A DNA stretch of 64,000 bases from Oceanimonas doudoroffii. Lineage in GTDB: Bacteria > Pseudomonadota > Gammaproteobacteria > Enterobacterales > Aeromonadaceae. Made by a program: the position numbers and the translations under genes. The notes beneath the pieces were generated by a model that did not search any database, had not been told where the DNA came from, and worked only from the letters and a program-made list of their open reading frames with translations. Positions 18,049-28,850 of this stretch are shown here, piece by piece. Position 1 is the first letter of the stretch, and every line of letters starts with the position of its first letter. The stretch is taken from assembly GCF_002242685.1 (NCBI RefSeq), contig NZ_NBIM01000002.1:1-64000 (forward strand), in the 5' to 3' direction.

Positions 18049-18632
18049 GGGTTCAGCTCCCACCGGCTTACCGCCAGTTTCAGGGTGGTGGTGTCATGGC
18101 TCAGTTCCAGCCGGCTGGGCAGCCACAGCTGGTCGATTTGGGTGTAGCCCTGGTAGCTGAGCTGCCAGCCGTGAGACTGCACTTGTGCCGGGCGTCCGTC
18201 GGCATCAAAGATCACGGTGTCGGCCTCGCCGGGCAGGCCCTTGATCCAGTCCGCCAGCTGCTCCACCGGCAGATTCCAGCCGGTCAGGCGATACACCAGC
18301 TCCTGGGCATTGGTGGCGGTATGGCGCCGGCCTTCACCGTCGACAAGCTCGATGCGGCCGTTGCGCCGGCTGAGGTCAAACACCCGCTTGCCCACCACAT
18401 TGGTCAGGTTCAGGCGGTAGTCGTCGCTGTGTTGGCGCCAGAACAGGCTCAGGCTGCCGCGCTCTTCGGGAGTGATGATGCCGAGCCTGGCGGCCAGCTG
18501 CCAGTCCTGCAGGGCGGCCAGTTGTTGTTTCTGGGCCTGCCAGGATCCGACCGGCGCCTCTTCGGCCCGGTAGGCACAGCCCGAGACCAGCAACAAGCCA
18601 AGGCAGATCAATAAAGTACGCACGGCGAGCAC
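18045..18632 (-). CDS. lolB: outer-membrane lipoprotein receptor LolB
   Basis: 195 residues. Signal peptide ends in lipobox VSGC (C~19). LolB accepts lipoproteins from LolA and inserts them in the outer membrane. The adjacency lolB-ispE-prs and divergence from hemA match E. coli. Confidence 0.94.
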   Translation of the reverse strand: MLAVRTLLICLGLLLVSGCAYRAEEAPVGSWQAQKQQLAALQDWQLAARLGIITPEERGSLSLFWRQHSDDYRLNLTNVVGKRVFDLSRRNGRIELVDGEGRRHTATNAQELVYRLTGWNLPVEQLADWIKGLPGEADTVIFDADGRPAQVQSHGWQLSYQGYTQIDQLWLPSRLELSHDTTTLKLAVSRWELNP

Positions 18633-18679
18633 TCCGCGTTTGAAAGTGGGTGCTCAGTATAAGGGTAAGGCCGGTGCCT

Positions 18680-18707
18680 TTTAAAGATTTGGCCTTTCTC
18701 GTACAAT
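18680..18707 (+). promoter_or_regulatory. candidate hemA operon promoter
   Basis: TTTAAA, 16-base spacer, TACAAT, 42 bases before hemA. Confidence 0.55.
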
Positions 18708-18749
18708 AGCCGGCTACACGAAGAACGATGTGAGCCGCACCAAATCCTC

Positions 18750-20009
18750 ATGAGCCTGCTGGTACTGGGAATCAATCATAAGACAGCGTCCGTCGCCCTG
18801 CGCGAGCGGGTGGCGTTTGGCCCTGATCTTGCCCCCCGGGCGCTGCAGGAGCTGATGAACATGCAGGGCGTGGCCGAAACCGTGATCCTGTCTACCTGTA
18901 ACCGCACCGAGTTGTATTGCAGCCTCGACGACGAGGGCGACAGCGATGTGGTGCGGCACTGGCTGCAGCAGTTTCACCGCCTGGATGAAGACGAGCTGAC
19001 CGCCTGTCTGTATCAGCATCAGGGCGAGGACGCCATTCGCCACCTGATGCGGGTGGCCTGCGGTCTCGACTCCCTGGTGCTGGGCGAGCCGCAGATACTG
19101 GGCCAGATCAAGCAGGCCTACAGCCAGTCCCATCAGGCCGGCAGCCTCAAGGGGCTGCTGGAGCGGCTGTTTCAGAAGTCCTTTTCCGTGGCCAAGCGGG
19201 TGCGCACCGAGACCGACATTGGCGCCAGTGCGGTGTCGGTGGCCTTTGCCGCGGTCAGCCTGGCCAAACGCATCTTTTCGGATCTGGGGCGCACCCGCGT
19301 GTTGTTGGTGGGCGCCGGCGAAACCGTCGAGCTGGTGGCGCGACACCTGCGCGAGCAGTCGGTGACCCAGATGATGGTGGCCAACCGCACCCTGGAGCGG
19401 GCCCAGAGCCTGGCCCAGGAGTTTGAGGCCGAGGTGATGACCCTGGAGCAGATTCCCGAGTTTCTGCCCCGGGCCGATATCGTGATCAGCTCTACCGCCA
19501 GCCCTCTGCCCATTATCGGCAAGGGCATGGTAGAGCGGGCGCTCAAGGCCCGCCGGCACAAACCCATTCTGCTGGTGGACATCGCCGTGCCCCGGGACAT
19601 CGAGCCCGAGGTGGATGAACTCAACGACGCCTACCTTTACACCGTGGACGATCTGCAGGGCATCATCGAGCAGAACCTCGAGGCCCGTAAACGGGCGGCG
19701 GCCCAGGCCGAGCGCATTATTCTGGAAGAGCGGGATCAGTTTATGGCCTGGTACCGCTCGCTGCGCTCGGTGGACCTGATTCGCGACTACCGCACCCAGG
19801 CGGAAAGCGTGCGTGAACAGGAGCTGGCCCGGGCGCTGCAGGCCCTGGCCCAGGGGGAAGACGCCACCGAAGTGATGCAGCAGCTGACCCGGCGACTGAC
19901 CAACAAGCTTATTCATACCCCCACCCAGGCCCTGAGCCAGGCCGGCAAGGACGGCGATCAGGAGATGCTGGCGGTGCTGTCCCGCAGCCTGGGCATCAGT
20001 CGGCCCTGA
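18750..20009 (+). CDS. hemA: glutamyl-tRNA reductase
   Basis: 419 residues. It reduces Glu-tRNA to glutamate-1-semialdehyde, the first step of C5-pathway tetrapyrrole synthesis. The nucleophile cysteine lies in STCNRTELY (C50); the NADPH-binding segment is [14 protein letters not shown] and a C-terminal dimerisation domain follows. The start codon has no clear Shine-Dalgarno sequence. First gene of hemA-prfA-prmC-sirB1-kdsA. Confidence 0.98.
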   Translation: MSLLVLGINHKTASVALRERVAFGPDLAPRALQELMNMQGVAETVILSTCNRTELYCSLDDEGDSDVVRHWLQQFHRLDEDELTACLYQHQGEDAIRHLMRVACGLDSLVLGEPQILGQIKQAYSQSHQAGSLKGLLERLFQKSFSVAKRVRTETDIGASAVSVAFAAVSLAKRIFSDLGRTRVLLVGAGETVELVARHLREQSVTQMMVANRTLERAQSLAQEFEAEVMTLEQIPEFLPRADIVISSTASPLPIIGKGMVERALKARRHKPILLVDIAVPRDIEPEVDELNDAYLYTVDDLQGIIEQNLEARKRAAAQAERIILEERDQFMAWYRSLRSVDLIRDYRTQAESVREQELARALQALAQGEDATEVMQQLTRRLTNKLIHTPTQALSQAGKDGDQEMLAVLSRSLGISRP

Positions 20010-20033
20010 GCCGGCATAACGGCGAGATCCTCG

Positions 20034-21119
20034 ATGAACGAATCCGTACTGAAGAAACTGGAAGGCCTGGAAGAACGCTACCAGGAGGTGCAGGCGCTGC
20101 TGGGCGAGGCCTCGGTTATCAATAACCAGGAGCAATACCGGACGCTGACCCGGGAATATGCCCAGCTGGAAGACGTGGTGGCCTGCTTTCAGCGCTACCG
20201 TCGGGCCGAGGAAGACCTGGCCGAAGCCAAAGAAATGCTGGCGGAAGACGACGCCGAGCTCAAGGCCATGGCCCGGGACGAGATCGACAGCGCCGAGGCC
20301 GCCATCGACACCCTGAGCCAGGAGCTGCAGATTTTGCTGCTGCCCAAGGATCCCAGGGACGACAACAACTGTTTTCTGGAGATTCGTGCCGGTGCCGGGG
20401 GCGATGAGGCGGCCATCTTTGCCGGCGATCTGTTTCGCATGTACAGCCGCTATGCCGAAACCCGGCGCTGGCGGGTGGAGATCGTCAGTGCCAGCGAGGG
20501 CGAGCACGGCGGCTTCAAGGAGATCATCGCCCGCATCGAGGGCGCCGGCGTCTATGGTCAGCTCAAGTTCGAGTCCGGCGGCCACCGAGTGCAGCGGGTG
20601 CCCGAAACCGAATCCCAGGGCCGCATTCACACCTCTGCCTGCACGGTGGCGGTGATGCCCGAAATACCCGAGGCCGAGGCCCCGGAGATCAACCCGGCGG
20701 ATCTCAAGGTGGACACCTTTCGCGCGTCCGGTGCCGGTGGTCAGCACGTCAACAAGACCGACTCGGCCATTCGCATTACCCACCTGCCTACCGGCATGGT
20801 GGTGGAATGCCAGGACGAGCGTTCCCAGCACAAGAACCGCGCCAAGGCCATGGCGGTGCTGGCCTCGCGCCTGGCCCAGGCGGAGCAGGACAAGCGTCAG
20901 GCCGAAGAGCAGAGTGAGCGGCGCAACCTGCTGGGCAGCGGCGATCGTTCCGATCGCATTCGCACCTACAACTTCCCTCAAGGGCGAGTGTCGGATCATC
21001 GGATCAACCTGACCCTGTACCGGCTGAGCGAGGTGCTGGAAGGCCAGCTGGACATGCTCACTCAGCCCATTCTGCAGGAGCACCAGGCCGACCAGCTCGC
21101 CGCCCTGGCGGGTCAGTGA
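20034..21119 (+). CDS. prfA: peptide chain release factor 1
   Basis: 361 residues. GGQ catalytic motif in [14 protein letters not shown]; the stop-codon-reading PxT motif reads PET (RVPETESQG). RF1 terminates at UAA and UAG. It is followed by prmC, which methylates the GGQ glutamine, with overlapping stop and start (TGATG). Confidence 0.98.
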   Translation: MNESVLKKLEGLEERYQEVQALLGEASVINNQEQYRTLTREYAQLEDVVACFQRYRRAEEDLAEAKEMLAEDDAELKAMARDEIDSAEAAIDTLSQELQILLLPKDPRDDNNCFLEIRAGAGGDEAAIFAGDLFRMYSRYAETRRWRVEIVSASEGEHGGFKEIIARIEGAGVYGQLKFESGGHRVQRVPETESQGRIHTSACTVAVMPEIPEAEAPEINPADLKVDTFRASGAGGQHVNKTDSAIRITHLPTGMVVECQDERSQHKNRAKAMAVLASRLAQAEQDKRQAEEQSERRNLLGSGDRSDRIRTYNFPQGRVSDHRINLTLYRLSEVLEGQLDMLTQPILQEHQADQLAALAGQ

Positions 21120-21961
21120 TGAGGCTGAGCGAGCTGCGCAATCACTTGCGTGAGCAACTGGCCGGGGGCGAGTCGCCGGCGCTGGATGCCGACGTCTTGC
21201 TGTGCCACGTGCTGGGCAAACCCCGCAGTTTTCTGCTGGCCTGGCCCGAATTCGAGGTGTCTGCCGAGCAGAAGGCCGAGCTGGCTGAACTGATAACTCG
21301 CCGCCAGGCCGGTGAGCCGGTGGCCCACCTGACCGGACAACGGGAATTCTGGGCCCTGATGCTGGAAGTCACTTCGGATACCCTGATCCCCAGGCCCGAC
21401 ACCGAAATCCTGGTCGAGGCCGCGCTGACGCGCCTGCCCCAGCGACCGGCGCGAGTGGTGGATCTGGGCACCGGCACCGGCGCCATTGCCTTGTCCATCA
21501 AGAGCGAGCGCCCCGCCGACACCGTGCTGGCGGTGGAATTTAACCCCGCCGCCGCCGCCCTGGCCCGGCGCAATGCCGAACGTCTGGATCTTCAGGTGGA
21601 GGTGCGGGAAGGCAGCTGGCTGGCGCCGCTCGCCGGGCTCACCTTTGACATGATCGTGTCCAACCCGCCCTATATCGACGCCGCCGATCCGCACCTGGCC
21701 GAAGGCGATGTGCGCTTTGAGCCGCTGTCGGCCCTGGTGGCCGAGGATGAGGGCCTGGCCGACATTCGCCATATTGCCGCTCATGCCCCGGCGCAACTCA
21801 CGGCCGGTGGCTGGCTGCTGGTGGAGCACGGCTGGCAGCAGGGGGAGGCGGTGCGGCACATTTTTATCGATAATGGATTTGAGAAAGTCACCACGCTGCG
21901 CGACTACGGTGGGCAGGACAGGGTGACGCTGGGCTGTTTGCCCGGGAGAGAGCATGCTTGA
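21119..21961 (+). CDS. prmC: release factor glutamine methyltransferase
   Basis: 280 residues from the ATG at 21119 that overlaps the prfA TGA by one base (a GTG three bases earlier is also possible). SAM motif VDLGTGTGAIALS and catalytic NPPY (IVSNPPYID). It N5-methylates the GGQ glutamine of release factors. Confidence 0.96.
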   Translation: MRLSELRNHLREQLAGGESPALDADVLLCHVLGKPRSFLLAWPEFEVSAEQKAELAELITRRQAGEPVAHLTGQREFWALMLEVTSDTLIPRPDTEILVEAALTRLPQRPARVVDLGTGTGAIALSIKSERPADTVLAVEFNPAAAALARRNAERLDLQVEVREGSWLAPLAGLTFDMIVSNPPYIDAADPHLAEGDVRFEPLSALVAEDEGLADIRHIAAHAPAQLTAGGWLLVEHGWQQGEAVRHIFIDNGFEKVTTLRDYGGQDRVTLGCLPGREHA

Positions 21962-22760
21962 AAGCAATATCAGTGCGCGCTGGTTGGGTGAGGAGCCTCT
22001 TGAGCTGATGACCCTGGCGCTTGACGTGGTGGAAAGCCTGGCGGGCCCGCAAGCCCGGGATGAGGCCGAGCGGGAGCTGTTCGCCCTGGAGCGGGCCCTG
22101 GCCGAGGAGCTGGAAGGCATGCAGGTGGCCCAGCACCTGCTGCCCTGCCTGTATCAGGGGCTGGGCCTTAGCGGTGACAGCGAGACCTTCTTTTCCATCG
22201 ACAACTGCCTGATGAACCGGGTGCTGGCACGGCGCGAAGGCATTCCGGTGAGCCTGGGAATTCTGCTGATTCACCTGTGCCGGCGCTTTGGTGTCAAAGC
22301 CGAAGGCATCTGTTTTCCCGGCCATTTTCTGGTTCGAGTGTGGGTGAAAGAAGAGGGTGTCATTATCGATCCCTTTACCGGCCGGCCACTGAGCCGTCGT
22401 GAAATCGAGCAGTTGCTGCGGGGCGCCCAGGGCAACCTGGCCCGGCTCACTCCGGAGCACCTCAAGGGTGCCGACGACAGCGAGATCCTGGCGCGATTGC
22501 TGAATGTGACCAAGGCCGCCTTTATTCACGATCAGCAATTTGGCCAGGCCCTGGCCTGCAGCGAGCTGCTGTTGCGGCTCAAGCCCGACTGCCCCTTTGA
22601 GCGGCGGGATCGGGGCTTTCTGTATGAGCAGCTGGACTGCGGCAGGCTGGCCGCCGACGATTTCGAATTTTTTATTGAGCACTGTCCGGAAGATCCCATC
22701 GCCGACGTGCTGAAAGCCCAGATAGCGGGCCTCGATCTGAGCCCCAAAACCCTCCACTAA
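21954..22760 (+). CDS. sirB1: SirB1/YchA transglutaminase-like/TPR protein
   Basis: 268 residues. N-terminal transglutaminase-like fold with SIDNCLMNRVL and FPGHFLVRV segments, then helical TPR-like repeats in the last ~90 residues. It overlaps the prmC end by eight bases and precedes kdsA, the conserved gammaproteobacterial location of sirB1 (ychA). Biochemical function is not established. Confidence 0.9.
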   Translation: MLESNISARWLGEEPLELMTLALDVVESLAGPQARDEAERELFALERALAEELEGMQVAQHLLPCLYQGLGLSGDSETFFSIDNCLMNRVLARREGIPVSLGILLIHLCRRFGVKAEGICFPGHFLVRVWVKEEGVIIDPFTGRPLSRREIEQLLRGAQGNLARLTPEHLKGADDSEILARLLNVTKAAFIHDQQFGQALACSELLLRLKPDCPFERRDRGFLYEQLDCGRLAADDFEFFIEHCPEDPIADVLKAQIAGLDLSPKTLH

Positions 22761-23615
<855 letters not shown>

Positions 23616-23634
23616 TTCGGTGTAGCAGTCAGCG

Positions 23635-23666
23635 AACGGGCGGCCATTGGCCGCCCGTTTTTTTTG
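23635..23666 (+). terminator. terminator of the hemA-kdsA operon
   Basis: Stem AACGGGCGGCC/GGCCGCCCGTT with loop ATT followed by eight T. Confidence 0.95.
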
Positions 23667-23685
23667 ACAACATAACCGGTATGGC

Positions 23686-23714
23686 TTGAGCGAAAAAGGA
23701 GCCTTTATTAGAAT
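23686..23714 (+). promoter_or_regulatory. sigma70 promoter of the Lrp-family gene
   Basis: TTGAGC, 17-base spacer, TAGAAT. The predicted transcription start falls inside the adjoining MetJ-like box. Confidence 0.7.
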
Positions 23715-23730
23715 GGACGTCTAGACGCAT
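23715..23730 (+). promoter_or_regulatory. MetJ-like double met box
   Basis: GGACGTCTAGACGCAT matches two tandem AGACGTCT boxes at 7/8 and 6/8 positions. It abuts the -10 element, a position suited to repression by MetJ. Confidence 0.55.
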
Positions 23731-23766
23731 TTATGGCTTTAGTGTCGGGACGAGATTTGCTTGCCA

Positions 23767-24231
23767 ATGAGTGAAAACCTGGATCATTTTGATCGAAAAA
23801 TATTGTCTATCGTACAGCGCAGCTGCCTGACCCGCAGTGAAGTGATTGCCGAAGAGGTGGGATTGTCGGCATCTGCGGTACAGCGGCGGTTGAAGCGATT
23901 GCGTCAGCGAGGCGTGATCAGTGCCGATGTGGCGGTGGTCGACAACCGTAAGGTGGATAACCTGATGACCTTTATCGTCGGCCTGGAAATTGAGCGCGAG
24001 AACTACCAGGTAATGGATCGCTTTATGCGTTGGGCCCAGACTCAGGACGCCATGCAGCAGATTTTTTATGTGACCGGCTCGGTGGATCTGATGCTGGTCA
24101 TTCTGGCCCGGGACGTCACCGAATACGATGACATTGCCGCCGCGACCATGGCGCAGTTTCCGGAAATCAAGCGCATGAATACCAATGTGGTGCTCAATGT
24201 CCTGAAGTCCGGACTTTCCTTGCCACTCTAG
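23767..24231 (+). CDS. Lrp/AsnC-family transcriptional regulator
   Basis: 154 residues from the ATG at 23767. N-terminal winged helix-turn-helix (TRSEVIAEEVGLSASAVQRR split around residue 20-40) and C-terminal RAM ligand domain (about 65-145). Such regulators respond to amino acids. It converges on mmuM and the amino-acid ABC operon and may regulate them; the MetJ-like box in its promoter supports a link to methionine metabolism, but this is inference. Confidence 0.88.
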   Translation: MSENLDHFDRKILSIVQRSCLTRSEVIAEEVGLSASAVQRRLKRLRQRGVISADVAVVDNRKVDNLMTFIVGLEIERENYQVMDRFMRWAQTQDAMQQIFYVTGSVDLMLVILARDVTEYDDIAAATMAQFPEIKRMNTNVVLNVLKSGLSLPL

Positions 24232-24261
24232 CTTTCTCAAGCGTTGATAAAACACCGCCCT

Positions 24262-24286
24262 CGCCGCCGGCCAAGCGCCGGCGGCG
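24262..24286. terminator. GC-rich hairpin between lrp-type gene and mmuM
   Basis: Perfect 10-bp stem CGCCGCCGGC/GCCGGCGGCG. On the minus strand it is followed by TGTTTTATC, so it may terminate the mmuM operon. Confidence 0.55.
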
Positions 24287-24289
24287 GCG

Positions 24290-25240
24290 TTATTGCTGCG
24301 GGCGCAGCCGGGCGCTGACGGCGGCAATATCCGCCGGAGAGGTGCGACAGCAGCCGCCGATAAGGCGGGCACCCTCGCGGTGCCAGTGTTCGGCGGCCCC
24401 GGCGTATTGCTCGCTGTTAACAGGGCCGTGCCAGCATTTATGGTCCGCATCATACTGTTCCCCCGAATTGGGATAAACCAGCAGCGGCTTGCGGCTCACG
24501 CCCTGCACCGAACGCAACAGGCCCGGTACATGCTCGGGGGCGGTGCAGTTCAGGCCGATGGCGACCACGGAGTGATATGGCTCCAACGCGGCCACACAGT
24601 CACTCAGTCGCTCTCCCTGGCAGTTGTGTTCCCGGCTTTGACAGCTGAAGCTGATCCAGCCACACGCGTCGGGAATGGCGTCCATCAGGCGCGCCAGGGC
24701 TCGGGCCTCACTCAGGCAGGGCAGCGTCTCGCAGGCTAGCAGATCGGCGCCGGCGGCCAGCAATACCTCAAGCCGAGGGCGGTGAAAGGCCATCAGCTCC
24801 TCTTCCGTCAGGGCGTAATGCCCCCGGTATTCAGAGCCGTCTGCCAGCATGGCACCATAGGGGCCCACCGACGCGGCAACCAGCGGCCGGGGGCGGCGAT
24901 TCTGCTGTTCGGCATTGAGGGCGTTCCAGAAATTGTCCCGTGCCCTGGTGGCCAGCCTCACGGCCTGGTGCATCAGCTCGGCGGCCTGCTCGGTGTCGAG
25001 GCCACGACGGGCGAAGGCCTCAAAGGTAGCCTGATAGCTGGCGCTGATGGCAACGTCGGCACCGGCCGCAAAGTAATCGTAATGAACGTCGTAGATAAGT
25101 TCGGGCTGCTCTATCAGGATCTTGGCAGACCACAGTGGATCCTTGAGATCGCAGCCCCTGGCCTCGAGTTCGGTGGCCAGGGCGCCATCGAGAATGGCAA
25201 GGGAATGCTGTGCAAGCAGGGCTTCAATTGGATTTGACAT
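24290..25240 (-). CDS. mmuM: homocysteine S-methyltransferase
   Basis: 316 residues. Zinc ligands of the methyltransferase fold are visible as C232 (GLNCTAPEH) and C297/C298 (GGCCRTSPAD). MmuM methylates homocysteine to methionine using S-methylmethionine or S-adenosylmethionine. Good ribosome site AAGGAG. It is the last gene of an operon with a complete amino-acid ABC importer, suggesting that the importer takes up S-methylmethionine or methionine. Confidence 0.92.
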   Translation of the reverse strand: MSNPIEALLAQHSLAILDGALATELEARGCDLKDPLWSAKILIEQPELIYDVHYDYFAAGADVAISASYQATFEAFARRGLDTEQAAELMHQAVRLATRARDNFWNALNAEQQNRRPRPLVAASVGPYGAMLADGSEYRGHYALTEEELMAFHRPRLEVLLAAGADLLACETLPCLSEARALARLMDAIPDACGWISFSCQSREHNCQGERLSDCVAALEPYHSVVAIGLNCTAPEHVPGLLRSVQGVSRKPLLVYPNSGEQYDADHKCWHGPVNSEQYAGAAEHWHREGARLIGGCCRTSPADIAAVSARLRPQQ

Positions 25241-25285
25241 GACACTCCTTGGGGCAACACCGGCTGGCCGGTGGCGGCTGCTGGG

Positions 25286-26035
25286 TTAGAGAATTTGCGA
25301 TAAAAACTGCTGCAATCGAGGGTGGGAAGGCGCACCGAAAAAGCACGCCGGCGTGTCTTCCGCCAGCACCTGGCCATCGGCCATGAACAGCACCCTGTCC
25401 GCCACTTCCCGGGCAAAGCCCATCTCGTGGGTGACCACCACCATGGTCATGCCTTCCCGGGCCAGTGCCTTCATGACCTCCAGCACTTCCCCCACCATTT
25501 CCGGATCCAGTGCCGATGTCGGCTCGTCAAACAGCATGATGCGAGGCTGCATGCACAGCGCTCGGGCAATGGCCACCCGCTGCTGCTGGCCGCCGGACAA
25601 CTGTCCGGGATAGTGTTCAACGCGTTCGGCCAGGCCGACCTTGTCCAGCAGTGCCCTGGCCTGCTGTTCAACTTCGGCCCGCGGCCGCCTGGCAACCTTG
25701 AGCGGCGCCAGCATCACGTTTTGCAGCACCGTCTTGTGGGGAAAGAGGTTAAAGCCCTGAAACACCATGCCCACCCGTTGCCGCAGCCGGTTGATGTTGG
25801 TGGCGCCGTGATACATGTCGACGCCTTCGATCTCGATGTGGCCGGCACTCAGGGTTTCCAGCCTGTTGAGGGTGCGCAGAAAGGTGGACTTGCCCGAGCC
25901 CGAAGGGCCGACGATTACCACCACTTCGCCCCGTCTGACTTCCAGCGAGACCTGTCGCAGGGCCTGGCAACCGTTGTCGAATACCTTGTCGACCCGCTGT
26001 GCCCGTACCACAGTGTCTGTGTGTTCTGTGTGCAT
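25286..26035 (-). CDS. polar amino-acid ABC transporter ATPase
   Basis: 249 residues of the GlnQ/HisP class. Walker [11 protein letters not shown]-loop in [13 protein letters not shown], signature [10 protein letters not shown], Walker [14 protein letters not shown] and H-loop VVTHEMGFA are all intact. It lies between mmuM and the permease and powers import together with the following two gene products. Confidence 0.95.
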   Translation of the reverse strand: MHTEHTDTVVRAQRVDKVFDNGCQALRQVSLEVRRGEVVVIVGPSGSGKSTFLRTLNRLETLSAGHIEIEGVDMYHGATNINRLRQRVGMVFQGFNLFPHKTVLQNVMLAPLKVARRPRAEVEQQARALLDKVGLAERVEHYPGQLSGGQQQRVAIARALCMQPRIMLFDEPTSALDPEMVGEVLEVMKALAREGMTMVVVTHEMGFAREVADRVLFMADGQVLAEDTPACFFGAPSHPRLQQFLSQIL

Positions 26036-26043
26036 GTTACTTC

Positions 26044-26994
26044 CTAGTGTGCCGCCGCCATGCGTTGCTCCAGTCGCTGTACCAGCCAGGACAGGGAGGC
26101 GGTCATGACCAGATAGAGCAGGGCGATGGTGAACCAGACCTCAAAGGGGGCAAAGGTCGATGACACCACCTCTCGCCCGGCCTTGCTCAGATCGGTCAGT
26201 GAGATCACCGAGACCAGCGAAGAATCCTTGATCAGGTTGATGAATTGCCCGGCCAGGGCGGGCAGGCTGCGTTTAAGCGCCTGGGGCAGGATCACCTCAA
26301 CCATGGCCCGAACGTAGCTCATGCCCAGCGAGCGTGCCGCTTCCATCTGTCCGGGGGGGACCGACTGAATGCCGGCCCGAATGATTTCCGCCACATAGGC
26401 GGCGCTGAACAGGGTCAGGGCGGTTACGCCGGCGGTGAAACGGTCGAGGGACAAGACGGTGCCGACAAAGAAATAGATGATGAAAATCTGCACCAGCAGC
26501 GGCGTGCCACGAATGATTTCGATATAGAGAATGCACAGTTTACGCAGGGCCGGGTTGGCGGAGATTCGTCCCAGGCCAATGGCAAGGCCCAGCAGCACCG
26601 AGCACACCAAGGACACCACCGACAGCTTCAGGGTCATCAGCATGCCTTCGGTGATGGGACCGATGCGCAGGCTGTCGAGGCGAGCGATTTCATCCCCTTC
26701 AAACAGCAGATCACCATCGGCGACCTGCAGGCTGGTGTACTGGTTCAGGATCAGGGGGGCGTCGCCATAATCGGAGATCAGGGTCAGCGTATGGCCGTCG
26801 TCACCCAGTTCGGCGCGGCCATCAAAGGGGGCGCGAATGGACTGGGGCGAGGTATCGACGATATAGGGAAGCACCCGTTCCCAGTGCCAGTTGTAGTCGA
26901 TGCTCTTGCTGGACCAGTAGATACCGCCGGCCAGCATCAGCACGATGGCCGTAAAAACGCCGTTCCACAGCCAGCGGTGTGTGGCAACCTGCAT
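26044..26994 (-). CDS. amino-acid ABC transporter permease
   Basis: 316 residues from the ATG at 26994, preceded by AGGA; a TTG 15 bases upstream is less likely. One N-terminal membrane helix is followed by about 80 residues of non-hydrophobic, probably periplasmic sequence before the standard HisM-type five-helix permease domain. The ATPase-coupling EAA loop is present around [16 protein letters not shown]. Only one permease gene is seen, so the transporter probably works as a homodimer. Confidence 0.92.
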   Translation of the reverse strand: MQVATHRWLWNGVFTAIVLMLAGGIYWSSKSIDYNWHWERVLPYIVDTSPQSIRAPFDGRAELGDDGHTLTLISDYGDAPLILNQYTSLQVADGDLLFEGDEIARLDSLRIGPITEGMLMTLKLSVVSLVCSVLLGLAIGLGRISANPALRKLCILYIEIIRGTPLLVQIFIIYFFVGTVLSLDRFTAGVTALTLFSAAYVAEIIRAGIQSVPPGQMEAARSLGMSYVRAMVEVILPQALKRSLPALAGQFINLIKDSSLVSVISLTDLSKAGREVVSSTFAPFEVWFTIALLYLVMTASLSWLVQRLEQRMAAAH

Positions 26995-27048
26995 ATTAAT
27001 TCCTGTCAATCCGGCCGGCGGTCTGGGCCGCCGGCGATACTGTCATGC

Positions 27049-27843
27049 TCACTGAACCCGGCTGACCCAGGCATCGCTCTCGAACCACTTGCCATAGATG
27101 CGATCGTAGGTGCCGTCTCCCTTGATTTGACGCAGGAAGTTGTTGAGAAAGTTAAGGTAATCGGCATCACCCTGGCGCACTGCCCAGCCCATGGGGCCGT
27201 AGGTAAAGGCCTCGGAGAGGTGCACCAGCCGGCCCGGATTTTGTGCCGCATAGACGCTGTTGTAGCTGATGTCGTAAACGAAGGCATCGGCCCGTCCGTT
27301 GGCGACTTCCTGGGCTGCGTCGGCGGAGCTTTCAAACAGTCGCGCATTGGCCTGGCTGAGATAACGCTTGATGGCAAACTCACCCGTGGTGCCCAGCTGG
27401 GCGGTGACCGTGTAGGCGGCATCGTTCAGCTGGCGGTAGGAGTGAATGCTATCGGCCAGTTTCGGGTGGATCAGGACGGTCTGACCGGCATCGAGGTAAG
27501 GGTTGGCAAAGTTCACGCTCAGGTTGCGCTCGGGGGTGATCGACATGCCCAGGATCAGATCGCACTTGTTGGTCTGTAGCGCCGGAATGATGCCATCCCA
27601 GCCGGTATTGACCGGCACGAATTTGGTATTGATCGATTTCGCCATGGCCTTGGCAATATCAATATCGAAGCCGATGAAATTCCCTTTCTTGTCGGTCATC
27701 TCAAAGGGAACGTAGCCGGATTCAAAGCAAAAGCGAAACTCGCCCGAACGCTGGATTTGCTCCAGGGTGCCCTGGGCGCTGGCCGGGCCGGCGAGCAGGC
27801 TCAGGCTTGAGCCGAGCAAAATGAGGCTGAGGTATTTTTTCAT
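27049..27843 (-). CDS. amino-acid ABC transporter substrate-binding protein
   Basis: 264 residues with a signal peptide cleaved after about ASA (residue 23). Family 3 solute-binding fold: FCFESGYVPFEM, FIGFDIDIAKAMA, and a PYLDAGQTVL hinge. First gene of the operon. The adjoining mmuM suggests a methylated-methionine substrate; glutamine- or histidine-type ligands are alternatives. Confidence 0.93.
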   Translation of the reverse strand: MKKYLSLILLGSSLSLLAGPASAQGTLEQIQRSGEFRFCFESGYVPFEMTDKKGNFIGFDIDIAKAMAKSINTKFVPVNTGWDGIIPALQTNKCDLILGMSITPERNLSVNFANPYLDAGQTVLIHPKLADSIHSYRQLNDAAYTVTAQLGTTGEFAIKRYLSQANARLFESSADAAQEVANGRADAFVYDISYNSVYAAQNPGRLVHLSEAFTYGPMGWAVRQGDADYLNFLNNFLRQIKGDGTYDRIYGKWFESDAWVSRVQ

Positions 27844-27984
27844 GAAACAGTCCCTGAATCGATGAAGGTATCGAAAGCGCGGTTTCGATGGTCAATAAAA
27901 CGGAGGTGCCTATTTTATGCGATTCCCCATGGGGAGATTCCGCGTTATGAGGGAAGAATGAGAGGGATTTCGGCGCGGGCGATA

Positions 27985-28027
27985 AAGGCTGTCCCGCACG
28001 TTTGGGATGTGCGGGAGCGGCTTTTTA
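27985..28027. terminator. hairpin after slipin gene
   Basis: Stem CCCGCAC/GTGCGGG with 9-base loop, extended imperfectly, flanked by A/T runs; 20 bases past the slipin stop. Confidence 0.6.
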
Positions 28028-28046
28028 TTCAGGATTTGCTGCCGGC

Positions 28047-28850
28047 TCAGGTGGGCTCGCGCGGCGAATGGGGATCCTCAACATTGGGGCTGTGTGCCCC
28101 CATTTCCTGCAGGATTCGGCCCAGCTCCATGGGCAGGGGAAACACCACTATTTTGCTGTTGTCACTGCTGATCTCGGTCAGGGTCTGCAGGTAGCGCAGC
28201 TGAATCGCTTCCGGCTGGCGGGCCAGCATGCGGGCCGCTTCCAGCAGTTGCTTGGATGCCTCCAGCTCACCGGTGGCATGGATCACCTTGGCCCGGCGGG
28301 AACGTTCCGCCTCGGCCTGACGGGCAATGGCGCGAATCATGGACTCGTCGAGATCCACGTGCTTGATCTCCACCGCCGTTACCTTGATGCCCCAGCCGTC
28401 GGTGCTCTGATCCAGAATGCGCTGCAGATCCGCGTTCAGGGTGTCCCGGGCCGAGAGGATCTCGTCCAGTTCGTGCTGGCCCAGCACCGAGCGCATGGTG
28501 GTCTGGGCCAGCTGGCTGGTGGCTTCCAGGTAGTTTTCCACGTTGATGATCGCCTTTTGCGGATCCAGCACACGAAAATAGAGCACGGCGTTCACCCGCA
28601 CGGTGACGTTGTCTTTTGAGATCAGATCCTGGGACGGAATGTCCATGGTCACAATGCGCAGATCCACCCGCACCATTTGCTGCACCAGGGGGATCAGAAT
28701 GATAAAGCCCGGCCCCTTGACCTTGTGAAAGCGGCCAAGCAGAAACACCACGCCCCGTTCGTATTCCCGTAAAATGCGGAACATGCTGGCAAACAGCATG
28801 ACCAGCAGAATAACGATCAGCAGCTGAAAATAAATAAAGTCGATGATCAT
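28047..28850 (-). CDS. slipin (stomatin-like SPFH/band 7 protein)
   Basis: 267 residues: an N-terminal membrane helix (about 8-25), the SPFH domain (about 30-190) and a charged helical C-terminus. Bacterial slipins form membrane-microdomain scaffolds. Its ATG overlaps the stop of the NfeD-family gene (ATGA), the typical slipin-NfeD pair in which the NfeD protease can cleave the slipin. Confidence 0.93.
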   Translation of the reverse strand: MIIDFIYFQLLIVILLVMLFASMFRILREYERGVVFLLGRFHKVKGPGFIILIPLVQQMVRVDLRIVTMDIPSQDLISKDNVTVRVNAVLYFRVLDPQKAIINVENYLEATSQLAQTTMRSVLGQHELDEILSARDTLNADLQRILDQSTDGWGIKVTAVEIKHVDLDESMIRAIARQAEAERSRRAKVIHATGELEASKQLLEAARMLARQPEAIQLRYLQTLTEISSDNSKIVVFPLPMELGRILQEMGAHSPNVEDPHSPREPT

